Below, in pieces: positions 26,903 through 36,518 of a stretch of DNA of 54,341 bases. The stretch is from NCBI GenBank assembly GCA_009845835.1, contig VXYV01000063.1:1-54341 (forward strand), in the 5' to 3' direction. Both the position numbers and the translations under genes were made by a program. Position 1 is the stretch's first letter; the number at the start of each line of letters is the position of its first letter. The notes below the pieces were generated by a model that was not told where the DNA came from, made no database searches, and was given only the letters and a program-made list of their open reading frames with translations. Origin of the DNA: Gammaproteobacteria bacterium (GTDB taxonomy: Bacteria; Pseudomonadota; Gammaproteobacteria; Pseudomonadales; Azotimanducaceae).

Positions 26903-27620
26903 TTCCCTGTTGTGCCTCTTTCCGAACTGTTTCAAATCGCTCGATCCCCTTTCGCGAAAAATCTACTACATCATCCGGCGCAATTCTTTCGCGGCGTCCT
27001 CCGTGCAACTTTTGATTGAGGAACCATTCGTTAGGTTCTTTACCGACCAATGCCAAGATAGCAGCACCAGTAAGTTCAGATGTGTCGACGATACATCGCT
27101 GACCGTCAATGCGGATACGGTACTTGCGAACTTGAGGCGGTCTGCGGTCATGCTTACCACACTCTTCCGTATCGACAATTTCATCTTCAGATTTGGGTAT
27201 CACAAAGAACGAATCTGTATCCTTAACAACTAACAACATTTCGTCAGAAATTTCCACGTCGACACTACCTTCGATATCAACAAAAAGACGACCATCAGGA
27301 AAAGTTTCGTCGCGACATTTAAGGTCTTTACCCAAAATTTTTGCTTTCGACAGGGATATAGTTCTTTGTCCGTTGAACTCTGGTTGATGCGGTTTTCGTA
27401 CGGGAGGATTACTTTCTAGCGTGCTTTTACCAACGACAAACTGTTCGTCTCCCCGAACGATCAGGTGTTCTCCGGAGCACAAAGGTATGTCTATGTCGTG
27501 TTCACGGTTCAAGAAAAGAGAGTTCTTCTCACAACCAACGATCTGGTAAAGTTCATCTACCGAAATCAGACCTCGGTCGACGAGTTTTGCTTCTCCATTG
27601 ATATAAATTTGGACTTTCAT
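26895..27620 (-). CDS. Tandem ubiquitin-like (multi-ubiquitin) protein
   Basis: First gene of the operon. Residues 1-65 (VQIYINGEAKLVDRGLISVD ... GDEQFVVG) and about 165-232 (YRIRIDGQRCIVDTSELTGA ... GIERFETV) align as two copies of a beta-grasp Ubl: I-x-I-x-G, V-D, an EL/IL helix ending in IVG/LVG, then a closing GxExF strand. The central stretch about 85-155 (DGRLFVDIEGSVDVEISDEM ... DSFFVIP) looks like a diverged third copy. This matches the Multi_ubiq family. The C-terminus is KEAQQGNV; removal of the last two residues by the adjacent JAMM domain would expose a glycine. Length 241. It is probably the modifier that the E1/E2-like proteins handle. Confidence 0.9.
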   Translation of the reverse strand: MKVQIYINGEAKLVDRGLISVDELYQIVGCEKNSLFLNREHDIDIPLCSGEHLIVRGDEQFVVGKSTLESNPPVRKPHQPEFNGQRTISLSKAKILGKDLKCRDETFPDGRLFVDIEGSVDVEISDEMLLVVKDTDSFFVIPKSEDEIVDTEECGKHDRRPPQVRKYRIRIDGQRCIVDTSELTGAAILALVGKEPNEWFLNQKLHGGRRERIAPDDVVDFSRKGIERFETVRKEAQQGNV

Positions 27621-27660
27621 TGTTTTAGACTGAATATGTATACATTACTCTAATATTTTA

Positions 27661-27680
27661 CAGATTTAATATGAAATCTG
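27661..27680. promoter_or_regulatory. Candidate operator upstream of the ubiquitin-like operon
   Basis: CAGATTT (27661-27667), 6-base spacer, AAATCTG (27674-27680): a perfect 7-bp dyad 40 bases upstream of the first gene. On the minus strand TAAAAT (27655-27660) adjoins it and may be a -10 box, though no good -35 is found. A repressor or inducer site is plausible; no regulator gene lies next to it. The rest of 27681-27860 shows nothing else recognisable. Confidence 0.35.
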
Positions 27681-27860
27681 CACCGATCGCAAGAAATTCT
27701 AAGATAACAATTATCCTTGATATGCCATCTGACCGGTAATGTCTTGAATTATCTGGTAAGCCAATCACCAGTATTGCGTGAATTGAAGCTCTCTATTGCC
27801 TGTACAAGTAATAAGACTTTTGCGGTTGTTGATGGATAGATTAGATGAGTTTTGTCTTGT

Positions 27861-27885
27861 AAAAAAACTCGACAGATGCTCTGTC
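27861..27885 (-). terminator. Rho-independent terminator of the small-ORF unit
   Basis: On the minus strand GACAGA-GCA-TCTGTC (27871-27885) is followed by GAG and seven T (27861-27867). It ends the transcript coming from 28313 through 27939, and is the clearest intrinsic terminator in the window. Confidence 0.8.
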
Positions 27886-27938
27886 AAAACAACCTAATCT
27901 AGGAATTACTTCAAGTTTTCAATGATGTTCGTTTTGAT

Positions 27939-28127
27939 CTAACCAGTCCAGTGAGGAACTACTTCGTAGAACTTTTCGATGGTAGTCTTAAGCTTGTCTA
28001 ACGCAACTTCTGGAAGCTCATGAATCTTCGCTATTCCTGTCATAACAGTTGAGAACATCGTAGTTGGTTCGGTTGACTTCAAGGTGTTAGACAATCCTGC
28101 TAATTTTGGGTTTAATTCTTCAAGCAT
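27939..28127 (-). CDS. Small hypothetical protein (62 aa)
   Basis: MLEELNPKLAGLSNTLKSTE and on to FYEVVPHWTG: a soluble, mostly helical small protein with no recognisable motif. It starts directly after the TAA of the upstream small ORF and is followed 54 bases later by a strong terminator, which supports a real two-gene transcript. Function unknown; a toxin, antitoxin or immunity role cannot be told from the sequence. Confidence 0.5.
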   Translation of the reverse strand: MLEELNPKLAGLSNTLKSTEPTTMFSTVMTGIAKIHELPEVALDKLKTTIEKFYEVVPHWTG

Positions 28128-28313
28128 TTAGATATATTGAGTGATTTTCACATCTTCAGAAATCATGGAAGAAGCATCTTCTGCTAGCAAGAATTCTGCT
28201 TTTTCACTAGGTGTCGACTTTTCACAGGTGGTTTCCGAATCGACCTCGCTATTAAGGACGTTAACGAACACAAGAAATCCGATGGCCAAAAGAGTTGTAC
28301 TAAGTTTGTACAT
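28128..28313 (-). CDS. Small exported or anchored protein (61 aa)
   Basis: From ATG at 28313: MYKLSTTLLAIGFLVFVNVL, a signal peptide or anchor, then a polar tail rich in S, E and D with one cysteine, ending DVKITQYI. A TTG at 28355 would add 14 residues before the signal, so the ATG is preferred; GGTGGG lies about 11 bases upstream. Its TAA is followed directly by the ATG of the next small gene. Unknown function. Confidence 0.5.
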   Translation of the reverse strand: MYKLSTTLLAIGFLVFVNVLNSEVDSETTCEKSTPSEKAEFLLAEDASSMISEDVKITQYI

Positions 28314-28462
28314 AGCAAGAAACACCCACCGAAATAATCGATGTTGAAATTCCAATTGAAAGTCGGTCTGTCAGTTTGACGATATTGAGAAAACACGAAG
28401 CTATTACTACTACAAAAGACCGATTATTAAAATTTTAGTGTTATTTATCTAATCTGGTAAAA

Positions 28463-28786
28463 ATGACCTTTGTTATCGGCCAGGCTTGCATTAAGTGTAA
28501 ATTGACAGATTGCGTCGAAGTGTGCCCTGTAGACTGTTTCTACGAGGGACCCAATATGCTTGTAATTCACCCAGATGAATGTATTGATTGCGCGTTATGC
28601 GAACCTGAATGTCCGGTCGAAGCGATCTACCCCGAAGACGAACTACCCGAAGATCAGTTAAACTTTCTTGAACTAAACACCGAGTTATCTTTGATTTGGC
28701 CGAACATTGCCGAGGCCAAAGATCCACCTCCCGATGAGGCTGAATGGAGAGATGTCAAAGACAAGTTGAAGTATCTAGAACGTTAA
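28463..28786 (+). CDS. fdxA: Ferredoxin, 7Fe-8S type
   Basis: FdxA carries a 3Fe-4S and a 4Fe-4S cluster. The 107-residue product has [20 protein letters not shown] and, in the second motif, [18 protein letters not shown], with the family C-terminal extension ([12 protein letters not shown]). This is the standard gammaproteobacterial FdxA that normally sits beside mutS. It is tail-to-tail with the NlpD-like gene with one base between. Confidence 0.97.
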   Translation: MTFVIGQACIKCKLTDCVEVCPVDCFYEGPNMLVIHPDECIDCALCEPECPVEAIYPEDELPEDQLNFLELNTELSLIWPNIAEAKDPPPDEAEWRDVKDKLKYLER

Positions 28787-28787
28787 C

Positions 28788-29831
28788 TCAGTCGTCGATT
28801 AAAGAGGCTGGATTCTGTGCCACTCCTCTCTTCCAGATAGCGAATTTGATCGTTCGATATCGATCAGTTTGAGTATTCGAATCTGATTCACCTTGCGCAT
28901 TGCCAACAAAAAACACTGGATCACCCTTCGATACTAAGTCGTTTTCTTCAAGCTCTAATGCCGTATTGAAGTCATATTGCACGACATAGTCGTCGGGAGT
29001 CTTGATCAAAATCATGTATTTGTATTCACTTACAGATCTCCCAGCATAGGTGACTCGACCTGATGCAGCGGCTTTTACGGATGTGTTTGCACCAAGAAGA
29101 TAAGTCAAACCGCCATCCTCAGAATCAGCGCTCCATTCATTTGATGGAGAGATTTCGACCGGCCATTCCCACCCTTTCGGGAGTGCCTTTGCCTGTTCCT
29201 GAATTTTTTGAGTCTCGGCAAAAGTAATTCGCGGTTCGGTACGTGCGACAAATCCTGCTTGAGAATCTGTTATATCGCTGTCTGTCGAATCTGACGGAGC
29301 AGCAGGTGAGCTATCCAATGATGAGTTCGGTGTAGCTGGCGTTATAACACCTAGACTGGTTTCAGATTGCTGAGGTTTGGATTCAGTTGGTTGTTGCGTC
29401 CCAGGATCGGGCACCGGTGCAGTTTGGACTGTACTGTCTGTAGGTGTCGATTCGCGAGTTTGAGGCGATTGCGCGGTACCCCTTGGTTGCGAGATTTCTG
29501 TATCTTCCGGTTCAGTCAATATAGTATTAGATTCCATCCAAGAGCCACGAATCACAAACAGCCTTTGTCCGGGATAAATGACATAAGGTGGCTCAAGTCT
29601 ATTCATCTCAGCTACTTCCTTGACTGTCAAACCCATCAATCGTGAGATCGCATACAAGGTATCGCCTGAATTCACCACATAACCGTAATTTAGGGCATCT
29701 TCATCAGGTCTAAGCAAGACAACCTCACGTTCTTCTACCGATGCCTTTTTTACTGAAGTGCAACCACACAGTCCTAGTACCAGTAGCACTAGTAAACTGA
29801 GACTAGTGAGATATCTGTCGCGTGCGCACAT
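28788..29831 (-). CDS. nlpD: NlpD-like lipoprotein: LysM plus degenerate LytM (M23) domain
   Basis: Lipoprotein signal with lipobox LCGC (Cys24). A LysM peptidoglycan-binding domain follows (YVVNSGDTLYAISRLMGLTV ... YVIYPGQRLFVI, about 50-95), then a long linker rich in P, S, T and Q, and a C-terminal M23-like domain (VKAAASGRVTYAG, about 255-340). The zinc ligands of active M23 enzymes (HxxxD and HxH) are all absent, as in NlpD/EnvC, which activate cell-wall amidases during division. The start overlaps the DUF368 gene end by 29 bases. Unlike in many relatives, rpoS does not follow; the gene ends tail-to-tail with fdxA. Confidence 0.85.
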   Translation of the reverse strand: MCARDRYLTSLSLLVLLVLGLCGCTSVKKASVEEREVVLLRPDEDALNYGYVVNSGDTLYAISRLMGLTVKEVAEMNRLEPPYVIYPGQRLFVIRGSWMESNTILTEPEDTEISQPRGTAQSPQTRESTPTDSTVQTAPVPDPGTQQPTESKPQQSETSLGVITPATPNSSLDSSPAAPSDSTDSDITDSQAGFVARTEPRITFAETQKIQEQAKALPKGWEWPVEISPSNEWSADSEDGGLTYLLGANTSVKAAASGRVTYAGRSVSEYKYMILIKTPDDYVVQYDFNTALELEENDLVSKGDPVFFVGNAQGESDSNTQTDRYRTIKFAIWKRGVAQNPASLIDD

Positions 29832-30702
29832 ACGTCAAAATCCAAACAAGCAAAAAACCACCAACCATCATACAAGAAACCGCGAATATGGCAGGATTTC
29901 CGTCGAATTCGTGAGGCAGAACGGGTTGTTTATTGAGCTGCCACGGCCAAATATGCAACAAAGATCCCAATAACAGTCCGGTAAACAAAGCCATAATTTC
30001 GTTACGATGATTTCCCAGTAAAGCTCTGACCGGCTGAGAAAATACTAGCCAGCCCGATACTAAGCCAAACCCAAACAAACCTATCTTCAACAAATCGAAG
30101 GATACCAATGCAGTAAGCATCGTAGACCATACTCCTAATATGAGCAAGATCAACGAACCAGAGATCCCCGGTAATATCCATGCACCAAATGCTAATACAC
30201 CACCTACATAAATCAGCGCTAGATGGGGATCGGTTCCGCTGTGAGTGAGTAAACTAATCGGTAGTGAAATCAGTAAACCACAAGGGATAAACAAAATCCT
30301 TGCACGCCATTGTGATTCCCGAAAAGTAAAACAAGCCGCCGCAACAACTACACCAAAGATCACGGCAAACACATATAACGCGTGAGTGTCCAAGAGTTTT
30401 TTCAGAGTAATAGCCGTCACAATGGCACCCACCAGCATACCTAAGAACAAGGGTAGCAGGACGCCAAGTGGTTGTTGTAGTTGATTTAATGTCGACCATT
30501 TGAAGCTTGCTAAATCTTTTATGGCAATGGTTAAATCGGCAAGAGCAACGACCATTCGTTCATAAATTCCTAGCAGGAGTGCGACGGTACCCCCGGAGAT
30601 GCCCGGCAAGATTTCAGCTACCCCCATTACACTACCTCGAACGACCAGCGCTAGTGCCGTGGACACGGAAAACCGCTCAGTTGAATCAGAATCCGTATTC
30701 AC
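29803..30702 (-). CDS. DUF368 family membrane protein (polyprenyl-phosphate transporter, PopT-like)
   Basis: A polytopic membrane protein with the two inverted-repeat signatures of DUF368: LPGISGGTVALLLGIYE near the N-terminus and ILPGISGSLILLILG in the second half; about eight hydrophobic segments. DUF368 members (PopT) have been shown to return undecaprenyl phosphate across the cytoplasmic membrane, serving cell-wall and envelope synthesis. The GTG at 30702 overlaps the pcm stop (GTGA) and is preferred; an ATG at 30765 lies inside pcm. Being in an operon with NlpD and other envelope/central genes fits. Confidence 0.85.
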   Translation of the reverse strand: MNTDSDSTERFSVSTALALVVRGSVMGVAEILPGISGGTVALLLGIYERMVVALADLTIAIKDLASFKWSTLNQLQQPLGVLLPLFLGMLVGAIVTAITLKKLLDTHALYVFAVIFGVVVAAACFTFRESQWRARILFIPCGLLISLPISLLTHSGTDPHLALIYVGGVLAFGAWILPGISGSLILLILGVWSTMLTALVSFDLLKIGLFGFGLVSGWLVFSQPVRALLGNHRNEIMALFTGLLLGSLLHIWPWQLNKQPVLPHEFDGNPAIFAVSCMMVGGFLLVWILTYVRTRQISH

Positions 30703-31355
30703 TCTTGTTGCGTGCCTGACAAAAGTGGGACAAATACCACGGGAGCAAGTTTTTTTTCTTGCCATTGATCGTCTTTTCGTTCCATAACAACGAGTGATTG
30801 CTGATGGCGGTGGCCTTTTGGCGCGATAATTTTTCCGTTGTCCGCAAGTTGTGATTTAAGGCGAGACGGTATGGATCGTGTTGATGCCGTAATAATGATA
30901 CAGTCAAACGGGGCATGTGCGGCCCACCCTTCCTGTCCGTCGCCATACTTTAGCCAAATATTGCTGTACTTTAAATCTTGTAACCGCAGACGGGCATCGA
31001 GGGCGAGAGAGTGAACCCGTTCGATGGAATATACCTTCGCAACAAGTTGGGAAAGAATTGCCGCCTGATACCCGCAACCAGTACCGATCTCCAAAACCGA
31101 TTTTACATTAGGAATCTCAACCACCGCTTGACTCATGAGCGCGACGACGTAGGGTTGCGAAATAGTTTGACGTTGCCCAATCGGTAGCGCCATGTCTTCG
31201 TATGCTAAATGCCCAATGGAGGGATCAACAAATAAATGTCGCGGAACGGTTTCGATCGCACTGAGAACTAGGTCATTCGAAATCCCCTTAGCCGCGAGAC
31301 TCGCCGTAAGACGTTGGCGTGCGCTTAGCGAAGTCAATCCTACTCCTTGTTTCAT
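30699..31355 (-). CDS. pcm: Protein-L-isoaspartate O-methyltransferase
   Basis: Pcm methylates L-isoaspartyl residues for repair of aged proteins, using S-adenosylmethionine. Seen: PIGQRQTISQPYVVALMSQA (substrate loop), VLEIGTGCGYQAAILSQL (motif I), FDCIIITAST (motif II-like) and IIAPKGH. ATG at 31355 has GTGAGG six to seven bases upstream and gives 218 residues; a GTG at 31367 overlapping the truD stop is the alternative. surE, usually between truD and pcm, is missing. Confidence 0.95.
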   Translation of the reverse strand: MKQGVGLTSLSARQRLTASLAAKGISNDLVLSAIETVPRHLFVDPSIGHLAYEDMALPIGQRQTISQPYVVALMSQAVVEIPNVKSVLEIGTGCGYQAAILSQLVAKVYSIERVHSLALDARLRLQDLKYSNIWLKYGDGQEGWAAHAPFDCIIITASTRSIPSRLKSQLADNGKIIAPKGHRHQQSLVVMERKDDQWQEKKLAPVVFVPLLSGTQQE

Positions 31356-31363
31356 CGATAACC

Positions 31364-32314
31364 TCACCCGCTGTCCACTTCACAATCAAAATACTCACTG
31401 AGTCCAACTGTTGCGTAAGAACCTACCGGTAATGAAAATTCGAGTGTGACGGTCGATTGAGTTTGTTCTATCTTGATGTTTTTTGCGCGAACCGATAAAG
31501 GTCGTCTTTCTTGTTGTAATCCCACCCATTCCAATGCTTCGCAGACTTGGGGGTGCTTGGTTTGTACCGACTGATCAAACTCGGCGGTAACAGCATTTGA
31601 ACCGAGTGTACCTCGTCCCCAAAGGGGACCAGTCGCACGGTCGTCCACCGATGGATCGCCAGCTAGTTTTACTTTCCAATTCTCTTGTTTTACCCGCAAA
31701 CCCAATAATTCATTAAACAGATAGGAACGTAATGTCGAAAGATAACGTGCACGAACAGTCCGTGGTATGCGAGGTTTTCCAGCTTCTACCCACTTCCGCG
31801 CACGAGTTAAATTATTGAAATACAAACCAAACCTCTGCGTTCCAAAATAATTCGGAAACGGCGATGTAAGTACCTCGTTCAAGTTTGCCATTTCCCGTTT
31901 GACATCACGTATGACTATGCGGAACTCATTCTGCGTATGAGTTCCGCGTCGTAATTTACAGTGGTGTCGGTGTGCTTGTAAAACTCGAAATCCTTTGTAT
32001 GAGGGTTCGCAAGTTGTGCTTGGGAGTCGTATCGAGAACCATTGTCGGGCAATCGCGCGTTTATCCTTCATGCCAGAATACGATACATCGACGGTCGGGA
32101 CCTCGTAATGTTGTGCGAGAGTGCACCGAACATCTTCCGTATTCAGATTTGTTTTTTCAACCTGTAGATAAAGATGTTCACCAGCTTCTGTGAAGTCAAT
32201 ATTCAGAACTTCGTTTACCTGAAAATCGTCCACTGTTGTACGTAACCGACCAAGAAACGGCTGTGCTGTATTACTTCTTGGCCAATCAATGTTCAGATCT
32301 GGGAGGTACAACAA
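31364..32314 (-). CDS. truD: tRNA pseudouridine(13) synthase TruD
   Basis: TruD makes pseudouridine 13 in tRNA-Glu. The catalytic motif SGMKDKRAIARQW (Asp in KDKRA) and GTHTQNEFRIVIRD, NYFGTQRFG are typical. The family's usual N-terminus begins around WPRSNTAQPFLGRLR. No ATG exists: TTG at 32314 (just after AGGGGGAAG) or TTG at 32338 are candidates. Either way the start lies inside ftsB, so the genes are coupled. Length about 316 residues. Confidence 0.93.
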   Translation of the reverse strand: MLYLPDLNIDWPRSNTAQPFLGRLRTTVDDFQVNEVLNIDFTEAGEHLYLQVEKTNLNTEDVRCTLAQHYEVPTVDVSYSGMKDKRAIARQWFSIRLPSTTCEPSYKGFRVLQAHRHHCKLRRGTHTQNEFRIVIRDVKREMANLNEVLTSPFPNYFGTQRFGLYFNNLTRARKWVEAGKPRIPRTVRARYLSTLRSYLFNELLGLRVKQENWKVKLAGDPSVDDRATGPLWGRGTLGSNAVTAEFDQSVQTKHPQVCEALEWVGLQQERRPLSVRAKNIKIEQTQSTVTLEFSLPVGSYATVGLSEYFDCEVDSG

Positions 32315-32570
32315 GATAGAAAACTTCCCCCTCGCCAACCATGCCTAAGTCGTGGCGGGCGATCTCTTCAATCCGTTCACGGTTCGCGCGAAGTTCCGCG
32401 ATTTCTTGCCGTAATTCTCGATTGCGTTCAAGTAGTGAACGATTGAACCCTAACTGTAGTTGAATCTCTTGTGTGTGTTGTCGTAACGCGAAATACCCGT
32501 TTGGACCGAACCAAAAAGTATGTTGAAAGACTCCTAAGATGAAAAGCGATATTACGAAGAGAACTCGCAT
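32286..32570 (-). CDS. ftsB: Cell division protein FtsB
   Basis: FtsB is a small bitopic protein of the divisome that forms a complex with FtsL and FtsQ. The 94 residues show a short N-terminus, one membrane segment ([20 protein letters not shown]), then a coiled coil (LERNRELRQEIAELRANRER) and the terminal ARHDLGMVGEGEVFYLV typical of FtsB. It overlaps the end of eno by 19 bases and the start of truD. ispD, usual next gene, is absent. Confidence 0.96.
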   Translation of the reverse strand: MRVLFVISLFILGVFQHTFWFGPNGYFALRQHTQEIQLQLGFNRSLLERNRELRQEIAELRANRERIEEIARHDLGMVGEGEVFYLVVPPRSEH

Positions 32571-33871
32571 TGTTGACCACCATCCTTGTGTTTGCTAATT
32601 TCATTCAAGCCACGAAACTCCATGTAGCCTTGTTCTGCTTCAATACGTAACAGTTGATTGTATTTAGAAGTGCGCTCAGAGCGACTCAAAGAGCCCGTTT
32701 TTAGTTGACCAGCTCCAGTTCCGACCGAAAAATCTGCGATAAAACTATCTTCCGTGTCTCCTGAGCGATGGGATACAACGGTCGAATAACCAGCATTCTT
32801 CGCGATTTGTATCACTTCTAAGGTTTCAGTTAACGTCCCTATTTGATTTAATTTTATAAGAATTGAGTTAGCAACGCCTAATTCGATCCCGCGCTTTAGG
32901 AACTTGGGGTTCGTAACAAAAATGTCGTCGCCGACTAGTTGTACCGTATTACCCAGTTTCGTCGACAGAGTTTGCCACGACTCCCAGTCATCTTCAGCCA
33001 TTCCATCTTCAATAGACACAATCGGATACTTTGATACTAGTTTTGCTAGTATCTCGCACAGTTGTTCGCCGGATGCCGAACCACCCATACCATCCATGGT
33101 GTAAGTACCTTCTTGATAGAACTCAGTAGCCGCGCAATCCAATGCAAGCACGATGTCAACGCCGACTTCGAATCCCGCAGCAGTGATCGCGTCACAAAGA
33201 TAACCAAGGGCTTCATCATGAGATGAGAGATTAGGTGCAAAACCGCCTTCATCACCGACAGTTGTCAAGTGGCCGGCTTTCTCCAGTGCGAGTTTGAGAC
33301 ACTGAAACACTTCCGCACCCCCGCGAATAGCTGCTGCCATGTTTGGTGCCCCGACAGGAATAATCATGAATTCCTGAAAGTCTAAGCTGTTATTGGCATG
33401 TGCCCCGCCGTTCAAGAAATTCATCATGGGGACGGGAAGACGTATATCAGAATTGTTAGCAAGTTCAGCGATATGCGCATAAACTGGAATTTTTCGTTCC
33501 TGTGCTTGGGCCCGTGCAAACGCAACCGACACACTTAGGATCGCGTTTGCGCCTAAGTGAGATTTATTCTCAGTGCCATCCAGTTCGATCAACATTTGAT
33601 CGAGTTCTTGCTGTTGTAGGGTGCCACACTCGCAGACTACGCGTGCGATATGGTGGTCAACGTTGTAAAGGGCGCGTTTAACCCCCTTCCCTAGGTACCG
33701 GCGAGCGTCGTGATCTCGCAATTCGACAGCTTCGGCGGTACCGACCGAAGCTCCAGATGGTACTATAAAAGAACCGCGTGCACCACTCTTTAATGTGACT
33801 GTAGTTTCCAACGTTGGAAACCCACGAGAATCTAATATTTCGAGAGCGCGTATTCTGTCAATTACACTCAT
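32552..33871 (-). CDS. eno: Enolase
   Basis: Enolase interconverts 2-phosphoglycerate and phosphoenolpyruvate. Seen: [15 protein letters not shown] at the N-terminus, [19 protein letters not shown] (substrate loop), [11 protein letters not shown] and GDDIFVTN (metal ligands), and [15 protein letters not shown] near the C-terminus. ATG at 33871 overlaps the kdsA stop (ATGA) and has GGAAGAAG upstream; the frame extends upstream to 33964 within kdsA but those residues are not enolase. Length 439. Confidence 0.98.
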   Translation of the reverse strand: MSVIDRIRALEILDSRGFPTLETTVTLKSGARGSFIVPSGASVGTAEAVELRDHDARRYLGKGVKRALYNVDHHIARVVCECGTLQQQELDQMLIELDGTENKSHLGANAILSVSVAFARAQAQERKIPVYAHIAELANNSDIRLPVPMMNFLNGGAHANNSLDFQEFMIIPVGAPNMAAAIRGGAEVFQCLKLALEKAGHLTTVGDEGGFAPNLSSHDEALGYLCDAITAAGFEVGVDIVLALDCAATEFYQEGTYTMDGMGGSASGEQLCEILAKLVSKYPIVSIEDGMAEDDWESWQTLSTKLGNTVQLVGDDIFVTNPKFLKRGIELGVANSILIKLNQIGTLTETLEVIQIAKNAGYSTVVSHRSGDTEDSFIADFSVGTGAGQLKTGSLSRSERTSKYNQLLRIEAEQGYMEFRGLNEISKHKDGGQQCEFSS

Positions 33872-34704
33872 TGAATTTCTTCTTCCAAATAGGGATGTGC
33901 TTTGACCAAGTGATCGACTTCGACGAGTTCGTTTAGTAAAGGTTCCATCAAGTGTAAGGGCCAAGCATTTGGTCCATCCGACTTCGCTTCGGCTGGATTC
34001 GGATGCGTCTCCATGAACAGCCCGTCGATACCAACTGCTGTAGCAGCACGTGCTAATACGGGTATCATCTCACGTTGTCCGCCGGACGCCGAGCCTAACC
34101 CGCCAGGAAGTTGAACGGAGTGGGTCGAATCAAATACGACGGGACATTCGGTCTTACGCATGAGTGCGAGCGAACGCATATCCGATACAAGGTTGTTGTA
34201 CCCGAAACTAGCCCCACGTTCGCAAACCATAATTTGTTGATTTCCCGTAGCTTTCGCTTTGCGAGCGACCTGAATCATATCCAAGGGGGCGAGAAACTGC
34301 CCCTTTTTGATATTGACTGGTAGTCCTTGCGCGCAGACATTTTGAATGAAATCGGTTTGCCGACACAAAAATGCCGGCGTCTGTAGTACCGAAACGACCT
34401 CCGCGACTTCATCTAATGGGGTATATTCATGTACATCGGTAATTACAGGAACTTCGACTTCTTCTTTAACTTTTTGAAGGATTTTCAAGCCAGTTTCCAT
34501 CCCTAAACCGCGGTACCCGTCGATTGACGACCGATTAGCTTTATCAAACGAGCTCTTGTAGATCAATGGAATACCAATCTTGTCGGTAACTGCACGTAGT
34601 GTCGACGCTGTTTCAAGTGCGATTTTTTCAGATTCAATAACACAAGTTCCAGCGATCAGAAAAATCGGCCGACCTTCCCCAATTTCAAAATGACAAAGTT
34701 GCAC
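33868..34704 (-). CDS. kdsA: 3-deoxy-D-manno-octulosonate 8-phosphate synthase
   Basis: KdsA condenses arabinose 5-phosphate with phosphoenolpyruvate to make KDO 8-phosphate for lipopolysaccharide, so the organism is a Gram-negative with an LPS-type core. Motifs: [56 protein letters not shown]. Length 278. It lies 2 bases after pyrG and overlaps eno. Confidence 0.97.
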   Translation of the reverse strand: MQLCHFEIGEGRPIFLIAGTCVIESEKIALETASTLRAVTDKIGIPLIYKSSFDKANRSSIDGYRGLGMETGLKILQKVKEEVEVPVITDVHEYTPLDEVAEVVSVLQTPAFLCRQTDFIQNVCAQGLPVNIKKGQFLAPLDMIQVARKAKATGNQQIMVCERGASFGYNNLVSDMRSLALMRKTECPVVFDSTHSVQLPGGLGSASGGQREMIPVLARAATAVGIDGLFMETHPNPAEAKSDGPNAWPLHLMEPLLNELVEVDHLVKAHPYLEEEIQ

Positions 34705-34706
34705 AA

Positions 34707-36362
<1,656 letters not shown>

Positions 36363-36469
36363 TCAAAGTGAGGGTTAATTCCACTTGAGTGGGTGATATA
36401 CGTGGCTACGGTGGAATCAAATTCGATGGATAAATTTTAACAACTTGACTTTAAGTTACCACGAATATC

Positions 36470-36497
36470 GGTATAGTTCGAGTTTTTGTAATGTCAA
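36470..36497 (-). promoter_or_regulatory. Candidate promoter of the pyrG-nlpD operon
   Basis: On the minus strand a perfect TTGACA (36492-36497), 16-base spacer, TATACC (36470-36475), in the gap between the tilS stop and pyrG. Confidence 0.45.
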
Positions 36498-36518
36498 ATG
36501 AGTTCTTTGCTAATTCAG

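Noticed and set aside
33872-33964. N-terminal extension of enolase
   Set aside because: It lies within kdsA, has no enolase similarity and the ATG at 33871 has a ribosome site and overlaps the kdsA stop.
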